Under the pieces are notes generated by a model, which was given only the letters and a program-made list of their open reading frames with translations, made no database searches and had not been told where the DNA came from. This document shows positions 47,353-59,245 of a DNA stretch of 64,000 nt, one piece after another. Made by a program: the position numbers and the translations under genes. The DNA comes from Planococcus citri (Eukaryota > Arthropoda > Insecta > Hemiptera > Pseudococcidae), in contig NC_088679.1 in the NCBI RefSeq assembly GCF_950023065.1, forward strand, positions 40,734,001-40,798,000, given 5' to 3'. The stretch's first letter is position 1, and every line of letters begins with the position of its first letter.

Positions 47353-50250
47353 ATCGACGCAACAACACACATAAATTAAAAGCGATCCGACAATACGCGA
47401 TTACAGCATAGAATTTTCGAATCTCCCACTTAAAACTGCTGATGAAAACCATCAAATGCGAAACTTGGAAGAAGAAAACCACCGCAGGGCATTTTATTGC
47501 CCACATGAAAGTCATGAATGAAACATTCGAGCTTTCTTTCAATTACATTACACGACAAAGGAGTGTTTTCCGCAAACACGAATGCCATTGAAGTGGAAAA
47601 ATTTTCATGATCACTTTGATGTCTCAATATTTACCCATTAACGTTTCCTCATTTCACTTGGATAATTATTCGGTGCTTTTGCAACGGTTCAGACTGTAGC
47701 CAGACTGGTTGGCGAACGAGTGGAGAGCGACAACCATTTCAATTTGCTATACAATAAATTTTTTCAATTCAATAGTAGAAACTCTACCGGAAAAACACGT
47801 GCTTCGGGCAAATGATTCGTGCATTGGAGAATATATGTTATGAGGAATGAAAATCGACCTTTATACCGTCATCTCGACAACTTTACCGAGAATTCAGTTC
47901 TAGACGAAAAAGTAATCTTGATGTACATAAACATAATTCAAAATGTTGATAAAAAATAAAATAAAATAAAATATTATTCGTGAAATATAATCGGAATATA
48001 TGTACAGTGACGATTCAACAACCATTGAGCTGTATGTACCTACTGTATGTAAGATACCAACTTTCATATGAAAATGAAAAAAAAACACCATACCTATAAG
48101 CCATAGCTCTTTCTCTCTTATTTAGATATTACCTAATTCATAATAAAACTAAGTGTATCTAAATTAATATAGTGCTATTGAAAATGGTGATTTTTTGCTG
48201 TGGAAGGAAAGAATCATAACTAACTTGCTATGAACTATAAATAATTTACATCCAGAGATAATGAACTCATGAGGTTTGAAAAATTTCATAAGAGAGATTA
48301 AATTTTGAAAAGGATTGCAGCAATACTCGTATGAGCCAAAAAAAAGTGAAGTACATTTATAAGTTCAATTCCCACATAGAAAATGGAGAAATTGATCAGA
48401 ACGGATCTTTTAATTTTCAAAGGGAAAAAAATCACAAATGGAATCAAAAGTTATGGATTACGCTGACGAACTAATACCTACCTAATTTTTGAAATTAGAG
48501 GTGTTAAAGGGAAGCTCAAACGAAAATTTTCCTAATAGCTAAGAATGTTCGCAGAATTGACATTTCAATGGAGGCCATAAGTAAAGAGATACCTAGCGAA
48601 GTTTTTTGAAAAGGGTATGGATCCTCTGTATAACAGGGGTACTGACAATGGAACCCCGGTTGATTTTTTTATAAAAATAATATGCCCAAGATAACGATTC
48701 CATCATTAAAAGTTGCTTTCAACTTTTACATCACGAGAAATTTCTTCACGAGACTATACTACGATTCGTTTTAAATAAATACTCATAATATAATGTTACA
48801 AAAACACAAGTGTGATAAACCTAAATACCTACCCATAAAATAAAAAAATGGAATCGTGAAAGCACTTCAAAACAACCGCCATGTATTTTCAGGAATTTAG
48901 TCGTAAAATTACGAGAACTTCGATCAGATCGGAAGAGAAATAAATTGCATTCGTGTACTCGAAAACAATTTCTTTCGAAAGATGTTAAATAATAAGATTT
49001 ATCCGTCTAAGAATTGAAAAAGATTTATGTCCTATATACAAGGTGCGTGTAAGCTAAACCGTAAAATTCGATTTTTGGACATCGGTTTCAATTTTATCCC
49101 TTTTTGATAAATATCTATCTCGATATAGGAACCTTCGAAAAATTATTTCATTTTGCACAATTAAATTCCTACGATGGAATTCTATTTTTCATTAAATAGG
49201 TACTATAGGTAACCTTCTCTGTACCACACAACATGTAACACCTCAAAGATACGAGTAAATAATACGTAAGACAACTAAATAGATTCACATTCTCTTAATG
49301 ACTCTCATTACACCAACACGGGGGAAAAATTTTTAATAAATCATCCTTCTCTGTGACACATTTTAACGAAACTATTTTGATAAATGAAGAAAAAAATGTA
49401 CATGCTTCTACGGTTGACGTTACTTTTCCAGATTACGTAGACTTAGGTATTCTGAATGATGCGTTTTCCATTCATCCAAACGACAAACGAGCAAACAAAA
49501 AAAAATTGGTACAAAATGATGTAAAATGAATTACCTGATTACCATATTTTTAATTGTCAAGTTCACTCGTTTGTGAAATAAATTTTATATTCGCGAATCA
49601 AATTGCGAACTTGATATAACCTAAAATGTCATCATAGTATAGATAGGTATTAATACTCGACAAAATTAATACCAATTAGACTTATTTTTACGCGTTATTT
49701 TCTTTACAGAACGTTCGTTTTACTGAAGTTACGCCAACGGCAATCAATAAAGCTTAGAACTCAGCTTGAATATATTGTAGAATATTAAACTCTCCACTAA
49801 AATCTGAATTTCATAAAATCTTAATGGAAACGTTAATAAGGCTTTTTAAACTTCGCGATATTATTCGATCTTTGTAAAAGCGAAAAAGAAAAAATGAAAC
49901 CAAACACGGTATAATAGAGAATTATAATAAGTACGTATAATTAATACAGCCTTTCTTCCCTCCATTTTTTACCATTTCGAAAAAATGAATTTTAAACTTG
50001 AAGGAAAAAAATACCGCTTCAGAGGCTTTTATTTTCATTAGGTATGTTATTTCAAATTCAAAAATATCGATGACCTTTAAAACAATGAACATTTAATAAT
50101 ATTGTCTAAATTAAATATCGTACCGGATGTTCCATCCCAAAAAACGAAACGATTTCAAGGAAACATTATACATAGCCCTTTGATTTTCAAACTAAACATA
50201 TTCGAGCGGAATTTGTCTGTATTACTAGTAAAAGGAGATTTCTGTCTGAT

Positions 50251-50265
50251 AGGACACCCTGTATA
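50251..50265 (-). repeat. Transposon-end-like word (copy 3)
   Basis: AGGACACCCTGTATA is one base different from the other two copies. A diverged inverted partner, TATACAAGGTGCGTGTAAG, lies about 1.2 kb upstream near 49036, so the two might bound an old element. Confidence 0.4.
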
Positions 50266-51984
50266 CTTCAGCTTTTCCAAATGTACTTATATTAAAAATA
50301 AATGGTAACGTGTGGAAAACACCTTGGGATTTAATGTTTAATATGTTTCGGTCATTTCATCCATTTCTCATTGCTTCACGTGTCATAGCACATAAATCAT
50401 GTGAAACTGACTTAATATAAAATTAAAAGAGACGCGAAAGTTTACATAGTTATAGCGGTAAATTTCAGCGCATACAAATATCGTAGTACGGTAGGTATGG
50501 AAAATGCGACAAAAATTTCTACTTGAGCTTCAACGATGTTGATGATGATGCGAAACCAACGACGATACATTCACGACATATCGTTCGTTTGCAACTCGAT
50601 TAATAACGAATTAATTGTTTTTCGTAATTTGAGAAAATTTCGAAGCATTTTTTTTACTTTCGTAGCGATGAAAATGCTGGTCGCCGCTACTAAGCACTTG
50701 TGTTTTATAAATCACGAACGACAGAACTAGTATTAATAACCTCATAAGAGCTTCGTTTAATATTTGTGGTAGAAGATTGCGCCTTTCAGAGTTGTTAAAA
50801 GTTTCGAGTTGGAATTTCTGTTCAATCTCGTAAAATTGGTCGCAATATACATTAATGACCGAAAGTATAAGTCGTAGTTGCGTTTTAAGTTAAAATGGAA
50901 GTTAAACGAGTTTCGCTGTACGTAGTCTTTGTTTACGTTGGTGTTTCACCTATTGTGGCGAAAGTTTTTATAATCAAATTGAGAAGATGTTTGATGTTAC
51001 ACTTGAAAACATCCATTGTAGTTCGAAGGCTTAATTAGGTATATAAGTATAGAGAGTATTGCTTTAAAGTTTACCATTACTGGTGCACTTCTAATCGTTA
51101 TAATTAACATAATGAACTTCCACCGAAGCTATAATGTTCTCGGCTAATTTGATTTTTGAACGAAAAAACTTTCTTTGCGGATAGTAAGTATAACATTAGA
51201 AAGTTCCATAGATTATAGGTACATATACTACCAAATCGAGGGTTGCGATGGCAGTTCATCGCCTTTCTCGTTTGACGGTGATGCCCTAACTTGAAATGTA
51301 GGCACCCAGCTATATCTACCTACCTACTGTAGAATACCGCATAGCAAATATGACAGCAAACTTTGTAATTTCAAGGGGTTTAGTCATTTATACCTACCTA
51401 GTCAACTCTCAAGACACTTTTCAGGAACTTTGTAGAGTCATTTTTTTTTTTCAGAGTGAAATTTCAAAAGCTCGGATCATCTTTAGTACCTACGCAAAAC
51501 TAGAATTTGTCCAAAACTATTTCGAATCACAGAGGTTGTGCAACGTGCATTGTGCAACAGGTTGCATAGACACATTCGTACCTACAAATTTTACTTGTCT
51601 CAATGCATTGAAAGCAAAAGACAGGTCGACAGGTCATTTCTTTTTTTGCAACATAGAGTTAGAAGGCACATCCAAAAATCAAAATTATGTATGCAGCAAA
51701 TCAGCAATCATGAGAAGATTGGAAAGAACTGACTCGCTTTTCTCCCCTCTCTGCTGTCCTCCTCTATTTTGACATTTCCTTAGTTTTTCTCACCTAATTG
51801 GCTATGTTTGAAAAAAGTATTGTTTTCAGATTCATTTTTCAACGGTTTCCAACTCAAAGTAAGTGTTGAAAATTCTCATTGAAATACAAAGTTGATGATG
51901 ACAAAGACCTGCAAATACGTAACTAAGAACTTGTTCTGGAATCAAAGCGCAAATACATTATAATGATTGGATCGGAATTTGGAA

Positions 51985-52455
51985 AATAAGTGAAGTATAA
52001 AGAGGAGAGTGAGGAAAGGATGCCCCCTCTCACCAAGACTTTTCAACATAAATACACAGACGAGATCATGAAAACAGCGAGGATTGAAAATATGGGGCTG
52101 AAAAATTGACGCAAAAAATAAATGAGATAAGTTACTCAGAAGACGAAGTAATAATTATCAAGACAGAACGTGTAGATGCATAAAATAATAGATTGAATAA
52201 ACAACGTTGGACTGAAATAGGAATGAAAATAAATGTAGGCAAAACAAATGGTTTGAAGTTCACAAAGAATGATGATAAAACTGTGACAATCAAGATCAGA
52301 TCACCAGAAATAGAAACTGTGAATGAATTACTGTATTGAGGAGCTCTAATAAACAACAATGGAAGAAATCTTAAAGAAATAAAATCACAAATATGCATGG
52401 CTAGAACTGCATTCAACAACCTACATAGAGTGTTCAGATATTGTATGATGGGCCA
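51985..52455 (+). pseudogene. Relic of a second LINE reverse transcriptase
   Basis: Translating the plus strand across frames recovers RT landmarks in the right order. KGCPLSPRLFN (motif B region) is read from about 52015. YTDEIMKTARI follows after a frameshift at about 52053. YSEDEVIII lies at about 52133, where YADD would be expected, with A and the first D replaced. MKINVGKTN lies at 52223. A GALINNNGRNLKEIKSQI-type segment and an ARTAFNNLHRVF segment run to about 52440. At least two frameshifts and several stops break it. The last part stays in one frame for about 105 codons with only two stops. This looks like the endonuclease-RT type common in insects and is distinct from the jockey copy at 21584. 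The minus-strand ORF 52132-52551 is a shadow. Confidence 0.7.
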
Positions 52456-52469
52456 AAAGAAATTTTTTT

Positions 52470-52610
52470 CGAAATTTTTGTCAACTGAATTGAGACCTTT
52501 TGGCAATTTTTTGGTGAAAAACAAGAATTTATTGCAGTTTTTGGCAAACAATTTTCAGCAAATTTTGGCATGAAATAAAACTTTTTGGAAATTTTTACAA
52601 AAGGCTAAAC
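52470..52610 (+). repeat. A/T-rich minisatellite fragment related to the 37-kb array
   Basis: Words such as GAGACCTTTTGGCAATTTTT, a TTGCAGTTTTTGGCAA block and AAAACTTTTTGGAAATTTTT repeat at about 40-50 bp spacing, like the units at 37015-37480. The tract starts almost directly after the LINE relic. Confidence 0.5.
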
Positions 52611-53134
52611 GGTATAGTCAAAGTATTTATATTGAGACATCATCCCAGATACTTGTAGAAAAATAAATACTCGTTGCTTCAAAACTGAAAAAGTGGTTTC
52701 AACAATCCATAATTATTTGTTTAATTTGCTTTAAAATGTAGTATTTATTTCTCCGAATATGTTTTTGCCCGACTACTAAAATACGAATCAATTTTTCCGA
52801 ATGACTTTTGTGCTGTTTTATGATCCCGAATTTTTAATTTAGCTGATGGAAAATTGATGAAATTCTTTTTACTCAGCTATACATCGAAAGAGCACATCCT
52901 AAAACTCTCCTAATCAACATTTCAGGTGCAAAAGTTCATTTTTGAGTTTTTAGCAAATTAAATTTGTAATTTTAAAAATGTGAAAAAACTGTTTCAAAGA
53001 AAATTTCAACTGGCGGTTTTGGGCCATTTTAGAGCCTCCAATGATTTTTTTTTAGTCCTTCTCCTCGTTCCCTTCTCACGAGAGTATCATCACATTCAAA
53101 TGGTGTGATTGGAGGATTCTTTTTATTTATGTAC
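52611..53134. other. AT-rich non-coding stretch
   Basis: Nothing recognisable is seen between the minisatellite fragment and the MITE. Confidence 0.45.
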
Positions 53135-53137
53135 TTA

Positions 53138-53389
53138 GGGCGCGGGACGTATTCATAGACGTTACTTAGGGATCACTTGGCTAAGCGATGAATTTTAAAG
53201 CATTTTTTCCAGGGGTGATTGAATTTTTGAAAAAAAAATTATCAATAAATTGAGAGATTGGATTCTGAAATATCGATTTATCATTTTTAAAATATGAACT
53301 TTTTATTCGTTTACGAGAAAAATTGAATTAAAATTCACCACTTAGACAAGTGATCCCTTAGTAACATTTATGAATATTGAATACGACCC
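53138..53389. mobile_element. 252-bp MITE flanked by TTA (PIF/Harbinger-like)
   Basis: The left end (GGGCGCGGGACGTATTCATA) and the right end read in reverse complement (GGGTCGTATTC...TTCATA) share about 60 bp, including GTTACT, AGGGATCACTTG and GTCTAAG/GCTAAG followed by TGAATTTTA. TTA lies directly outside both ends (53135-53137 and 53390-53392), which matches the 3-bp TWA duplication of PIF/Harbinger elements. The arms have small indels and point changes, so the copy is not young. There is no coding capacity. Confidence 0.75.
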
Positions 53390-53392
53390 TTA

Positions 53393-56300
53393 ATCAAATG
53401 AACTTATATCTAATGAGTTTCTTTTTCTGTGGCGTCCATATCAATTTATCTTGAATATAATGAAAATTTTCAAATATTTTTTGTAATAAAAATTCTTAGC
53501 TACATATTTTGTCGAACATTTGTCATTCGAGAAATAATGTTCGGGTACATCTATTCGGGAAAATATTTTTCGGGTGTTCGGCAAGCGAAATTTTAGTATT
53601 GGGGTTAATGGATTCGAGGAAATTTAGCTTACATGGAATCCAAAATTGACATAACTACAACCACCACGATCACCAATTTCTGAGAAATGCAGTCAACTTC
53701 TCGAATTTTATGGATTCAAGCTCAAATGCACAAGTACATAATCGGAGGCAAATAGAGGCCTCATTGCAAACAGTTTAAACTACGTTTCATCCATCCGCGA
53801 CACGACTACATAATTTAATCACAGGGTACGAGTATGTATGATTGGATATCTTAACCCCTTCAAATCTCATCATAGACAAACCAACTAACACGAGTGTTAT
53901 TTACACTGCAGCATTATCAAATAGAAAGTGGCGAACTGCGGTCAGCACACCTGGTAGATATGAGCTAAGGAAAAGCCTATATTACTTTCATACACTCGTG
54001 TAATAATAAGACGAGCAATTTGTATGTTTAGTTGGAACCGCAATCATAGGCTAATAAATTTCCCTTACTTTATACACACAGTATTTCAACCATAGAGATG
54101 GTGTTTGCATTTAATTAAACCTCATTATAGAGCAGGGATATAGGCAACAAATTTCAGCCTAGTATATGATATGGGAATAATTTATTAGCGTAATTGTAAA
54201 ACACATTTACAAAACGTGTACCATTTAATGTATTTTTCTAGCTCGAGTAATTTTAATTGAATTAATTGTTACAATGATTGTTGCTCGCGCGTTGCGTTAT
54301 GTTTACAGGGGTCTCTCTAGCGCATGCTATCGCCTCAACGCAAGGAGTAGGGTTTTCTGCTATATACTGTGCGATAAATTAACGCGAGAGCAACACCATT
54401 TTACTGCTTTATGTGTGCAGAAGTACTTTTTTTCTACATACGTAATCGATGATTCGTCGTTTTAAATGTTTTTTTCTCATCTTAAAAACATTATAAATTT
54501 TATTCCTAACGAAGGTCGTGCGTCGTTGAACTGAAATTACATGGGGAATAAAATTCGTCCGATTTATGTACCATGCTTAATCGTTTAATTTTGCGGAAGA
54601 TGTAAAATACTGTTGAAAATTTTTTGAAATAGTCATTTTTTTTATTGAAATTTGCACGCGAAACTTTTCGAATACTTTTTTGAGAACGAGGTTTTCTTTC
54701 TGTTGGCTGTAAATTTCCAATTTTTTTTGCCTTTTTTTTTTTGGTAGCTTGATGTTGCTCGAGAACGACATCTGATTGACGCGTATTTCTCATTAGAATA
54801 CGTTTCTTTCACTACATATGGCAATTTTATCCCGAAGAGAATCCAACCCGTAGCTTAGAAAATGTCTCCATTCTGTCATCATTTCGAGTAATAAATTTTA
54901 CTTCGATGATAAACGACAATGATTGTGGAAAAATTCCAACAAACATGCAAAACTACATGGAATTTATTTTTCCAACAACTCATTTCGGTACTAAGAATCG
55001 CAAAAAGGTACACTAGATTCATTATTTTGTTTGAATATTGGGTTACGAGAGCATTTATTTTCATAGATTTTCAAAAAGAGGTGAAAAAACGAGCAAGAAT
55101 ATCGTATAATGTCAATATTAACATTTCAATGGGTAACCAAAAACATATCTACGCGGTTAAAACATTTAACACCTGGTGTATCGAATACTCAGTTTTATGA
55201 GCATAAGTTGCACATGTCGTTGGTTGATATTTCTTTCTTTTTGTTTCGTTATACATACACACGTACACTACTGATTGGGTAAGTTTTTGGTTTCAGGAAA
55301 ATAAGAGAAGAAAAATAGAAGAAAAAAAAAAGCGAAAAAAAAGATTTAACAGACTCACATGTTTATTATACTTTCGCGAATTCTCCTTTTTGCCTACGTT
55401 TTTATTACCTCCTTTTCCAAGTTGTCCTTTTCTCACTCATCTGGCGTTTCACATTATAAAAACACCTCGCCGCAGCGTGAATTTCGCGTACTACTTTTAT
55501 CGTTCATGAAAATTTCATAGCTTTAGGAAAACCAACGTGATTTGTCTGAGAAAAAAGAGTGAAAATGTAGAATTTATGACGAATGTGACACTGAGCTACG
55601 CATTTTATGACTAACATAAATTTCTCCGGTGTTATATATATTTTTGGCTATATAAGACGAAGCAGAAAACGGAATTATCAGGCAATTTGGAAAATATCAG
55701 CCGAAAAATTTCGAACAGTACGTCTGGTTGGCATTTTAGAGAAATTATTAGCGGGTTTTGCGTTCTTCATCTTTTCCTCGCTGAACGTAAAAAACCCATC
55801 CTGTAGGTAGATAGGAAATTACTCGCTGAAACGTAGGTAGGTACTTAGGTCATAGGTAGGTATAGGTAGCTACTAGGTAAGGGTATAGCTGAAGGAAAAA
55901 CTGTTCATTACAAACGAGCGACGCGACTGTGTGATTCAAAATTTCATTTTTAAACTAAAAATACGCGTAGCCTATCTACAACAATTCTATAGCTCCGGCG
56001 CGATCACACAGACATGAAAATTTTCAGCCTGCATAAATTAAAACGGATACTATATTTGTTTTCGAATTTCGACTTCGTGTTGCCAATTGAAATACGCTTT
56101 AAATGAAATATTTCACGGTTACAGAATATTGTTTTCTGGTTATACCGATGGATTTTCCCAAGCTTTGCAATCAATATTTTTACGCTGTGATGATTCGATA
56201 TAGCCGGTTAAAATTTTGTATCTAGGCATCGCGAAATATTAATTCGAAAACGGCGAAATTTCAATTTATTTATTTAGTCGATAAATATTGTGTAATACAA

Positions 56301-56713
56301 ATCGTTGTTATAATAGTGTTTAGAGTGCAGTTTTGGTGTTTTTTCCTTATATTCGTACAAAAGCATAGGTACTAAAAATTCAACCAAAAATGAGTAAATG
56401 AGTAATGATGCAATTTCGTTAATTGGCTAGGTTTGCATTTTGTTGACTAAAACATTCGCTGAATTTTGAATTTTGAAATGACCAGATTTATGAAACGAGA
56501 AAAACAAGTTCGTCGTACACAAAATGTAGGCTTATTTCCAAATATCTCCCCTCATCATATAAATTTTGATTTTGAAATGAAAATTCTTCCAAATTGCACA
56601 CTGATTAATCGATGTTTAGATGAAATGTGCTCAGTGCAGTCGCCATTTTGAAAAATATGAGTTCAGCATGCGACAACTTTTTGGCTGAAATTTCATTTGT
56701 TTAAATATGTACA
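53393..56713. other. Gene-poor AT-rich stretch
   Basis: I see no gene. An imperfect (TAGG)-like cluster lies at about 55830-55880. The ORFs are short, lysine- or phenylalanine-rich products of A/T tracts. Confidence 0.45.
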
Positions 56714-56812
56714 TGTTTTTGCAAGTTCTTTCGATCCAGCTTTATTTGGTTCAAAATTGTTTTGTCTGTTGGGATACTTCCCCTGTGATTGAATCCCAGA
56801 TACTTTTGCTCC
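56714..56812 (+). repeat. Dispersed repeat family B, copy 2
   Basis: This is similar to 27262-27350 through GTTTTTGCA, TCTTTCGA, GGTTCAAAATT, TGTCTG, GGGATAC and the CTGTGATTGAAT words in the same order. Confidence 0.55.
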
Positions 56813-59099
56813 AGGATCACTATTTTTCTAGTCATTGCTCAAAAATCTATTTCAAGGGTACTTGACTGATAACTCATCATTTTTTCTGCCAGTTCGGCCC
56901 ATGTACGAGTAGGTATTGTATGGTACTTCTTCAGCAATCCTATCAATTTTTCTTTCCACCCCTCTCTGTTCCTTCATTCCATCCAGTCCATCCAAAATCT
57001 GATTATTGAAATTCTATTGCACCGATTAGTTACGAATCTACATGTACACTGCACAGTAAAAACTTGAAGCTGTAGGATCGAAAAACATTACATCATAAAA
57101 TACAGTAACTTTGAGATAACTTGCTGTAAAAACAAAAAGGAAAAAAGTGTAGAAACACGCGCCATCGCATCACTTGTTGTTTAATGTACTTACGTTAAGT
57201 ATTGGTTTCAAGTTGCATGTTGCAACATCGGGCTACCCTAAAATTTATATTCTTTTTAGCATAAAACGCCAGAGAAATCAAAAATACGAGCGTCGATTGT
57301 GTTGACAAGTCTATTACAAATTTAATACTACAACCGCATTAAATAGTACAACGAAACCATCTCGGCAAGTTTTCGATGAAAATGCAAAATTATTAACTGA
57401 CGAAACTTTTCTTCTTTTTTTCCCCCTTTAAAACCGGTAACAAAAAAAAAAATTATGTATAAAAAACCGCGAAAAAAACACTCGGCCTTTCTTTTGTCAA
57501 CTAAATACATTATTAACGACGTAACCGAGCCATCCTATACACTAGGAGGGCTAAAGGGAAGAAAGAAAAGACAAGGTTTTCTGTAACTTTATTTCATTAG
57601 AGCCCAAAACTAACTTCAACTCTCTTTAATATAGACGTAACGACGACGATGGTACGAGGAGGAAAGCGGTTTACAGCAGAAATATAAGGACGAATAAATG
57701 AACATCTTTCCCTTAAAAGTTGCTCAACAAAAGAAAATCCTACAAGAACGTATCACAGTGCACGAAAAGAGAGAATGCGTAATTGCAAAGTTTTGAAATT
57801 ATTCTGGAAACTTTTCGGTATACCGAATAAATTTTAGTCGAGTTATGGCGGAATAATTATTATTATTATAAGTCAAAAGGTCTTGAATCAGAAAATTCTC
57901 TCGCAAGTCGCTTCGTAAAAGTCTACGACGACGACGTGTTGATAAAAGTTGGCGCGCGTACATTGAATCGCATCGTACGCTTCGCGCACATTACCTCTCC
58001 CCCTCCCCCACCATTCCCCTGTGCCTATGCCCACCTTTCCTTCATCGTCTTCGTATATACCGCAGCACAGAGCTTAAAAAGAATTACGAAAATAATTTTT
58101 TTTATTGGTAGCTTTCACGTGTAATATCTAGTGATTTACTGGCCAACTTTCCTATCCGTTCGACTACACTTAAACACAGAAAAACCTAAAGCTAACGTAA
58201 ATTTTCTAATGATGGTAATGCAACGTAAAATTGAAACTAAACTAAAGCAGTATTTCACTGATTATATATTTTAACCGTACGGGCTGCGCGGTACCGTTAC
58301 CGTTCCGGTGAATAATAAATATCGACAACGACGGATTTTTCTTCCGAAATATTAGCCACACATATTGGCATCGTTGTATATATACGAACGAACTCGAGTA
58401 AGTATAATAAAAGAAACACAACCTCGAGCTCGACTCCAGTCGAAATTCAACTTTCGGAATCACCAGCGCAGCATCCGTACTTGGCGGAACATTATAACTC
58501 GCGGTAAACAACGACAGTAATAATTTCCTTCTTCTTCTATGTGTATCCAACTTATATATACGCTGTAGACAAATAAATATACTTACACCGCAAAAAGCCA
58601 AGAAGATCTATTTCAACAACGTAAACGCATACTCATTCAAAGTTAAAAGCTCAACTTGATAAGACACCGCTCGCTGTAACTTTATAACTCCTTCAAAACG
58701 ACTAGTTCAACTTCAAATACCACTAACCATGTCGACAAATCATCTATCATGCATCTTGAAGGCGTTCAATTTTCAAAGTGCTCGTTTCAACATAAATTAA
58801 TTAAACTTTTTAAAGTTATACTTTTGTTTATATTTTACGCATAAAATGTATAGCCGTTTATTCTGGGAAATTGAACGCCCTATTTTAAAGTTGTACGTCA
58901 AATAAGTCGAAATCTTTTAATACGTCGCCTTTATCTGTTGATCACGTGACATACTCGTATAGTCAATTAATCATCCAAATCCTATGCGAATGTATGTACA
59001 TTGTACATACAAGCACTTGAACATGTGCACTGTGCAGTAGCCTAGGTCAACGTAGAATCTCATATTTTATGTTTTGGAACAAGTTCATTTTCCCAGAAA
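56813..59099. other. Gene-poor stretch
   Basis: No defensible gene is visible. A pyrimidine tract (TCCCCCTCCCCCACC) lies near 57999-58013. A moderately GC-richer patch at about 57900-58600 has ORFs without domains. Confidence 0.4.
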
Positions 59100-59245
59100 C
59101 AGATTTTTCCGTCTTCGAGAGTTCACACGTATTTCCTCTCTCCAAGGATGCCTTCGAGGGTAAAATTTTTCTGGGTAACTTTCAATTCAAAATGAAGGTC
59201 TCCTCCAAATTTGGTCAAAATCCTCCGATTTTTTTTGGGGGGGAT
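59100..59245 (+). repeat. Dispersed repeat family A, copy 3
   Basis: This is similar to 121-265: a GGTAAAATTT block, a CTGGGTAACTTTCAA block, an AAATGAAGGTCT block, a TTTGGTCAAAATCC block and a poly-T/G block followed by CACCCTAATT. It is more diverged than copies 1 and 2 are from each other. Confidence 0.5.

Larger units (their letters stand above)
44701..51984. other. Gene-poor AT-rich stretch
   Basis: No defensible gene is visible. The stretch contains a 24-base A-run (45616-45639) and three GGACACCCTGTATA words (45157, 47338, 50251). Several ORFs of 100-140 codons occur on both strands without domains. Confidence 0.45.

Noticed and set aside
51350..51772. 140-codon plus-strand ORF
   Set aside because: It overlaps another ORF in a second frame and shows no known motif. 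Cysteine content made me consider a secreted peptide, but there is no credible signal peptide.
52132..52551. 139-codon minus-strand ORF
   Set aside because: The opposite strand carries LINE RT motifs in order, so this is a shadow of the relic and the adjoining minisatellite.
58242..58601. 119-codon minus-strand ORF in a GC-richer patch
   Set aside because: No domain, and no consistent start or splice context.
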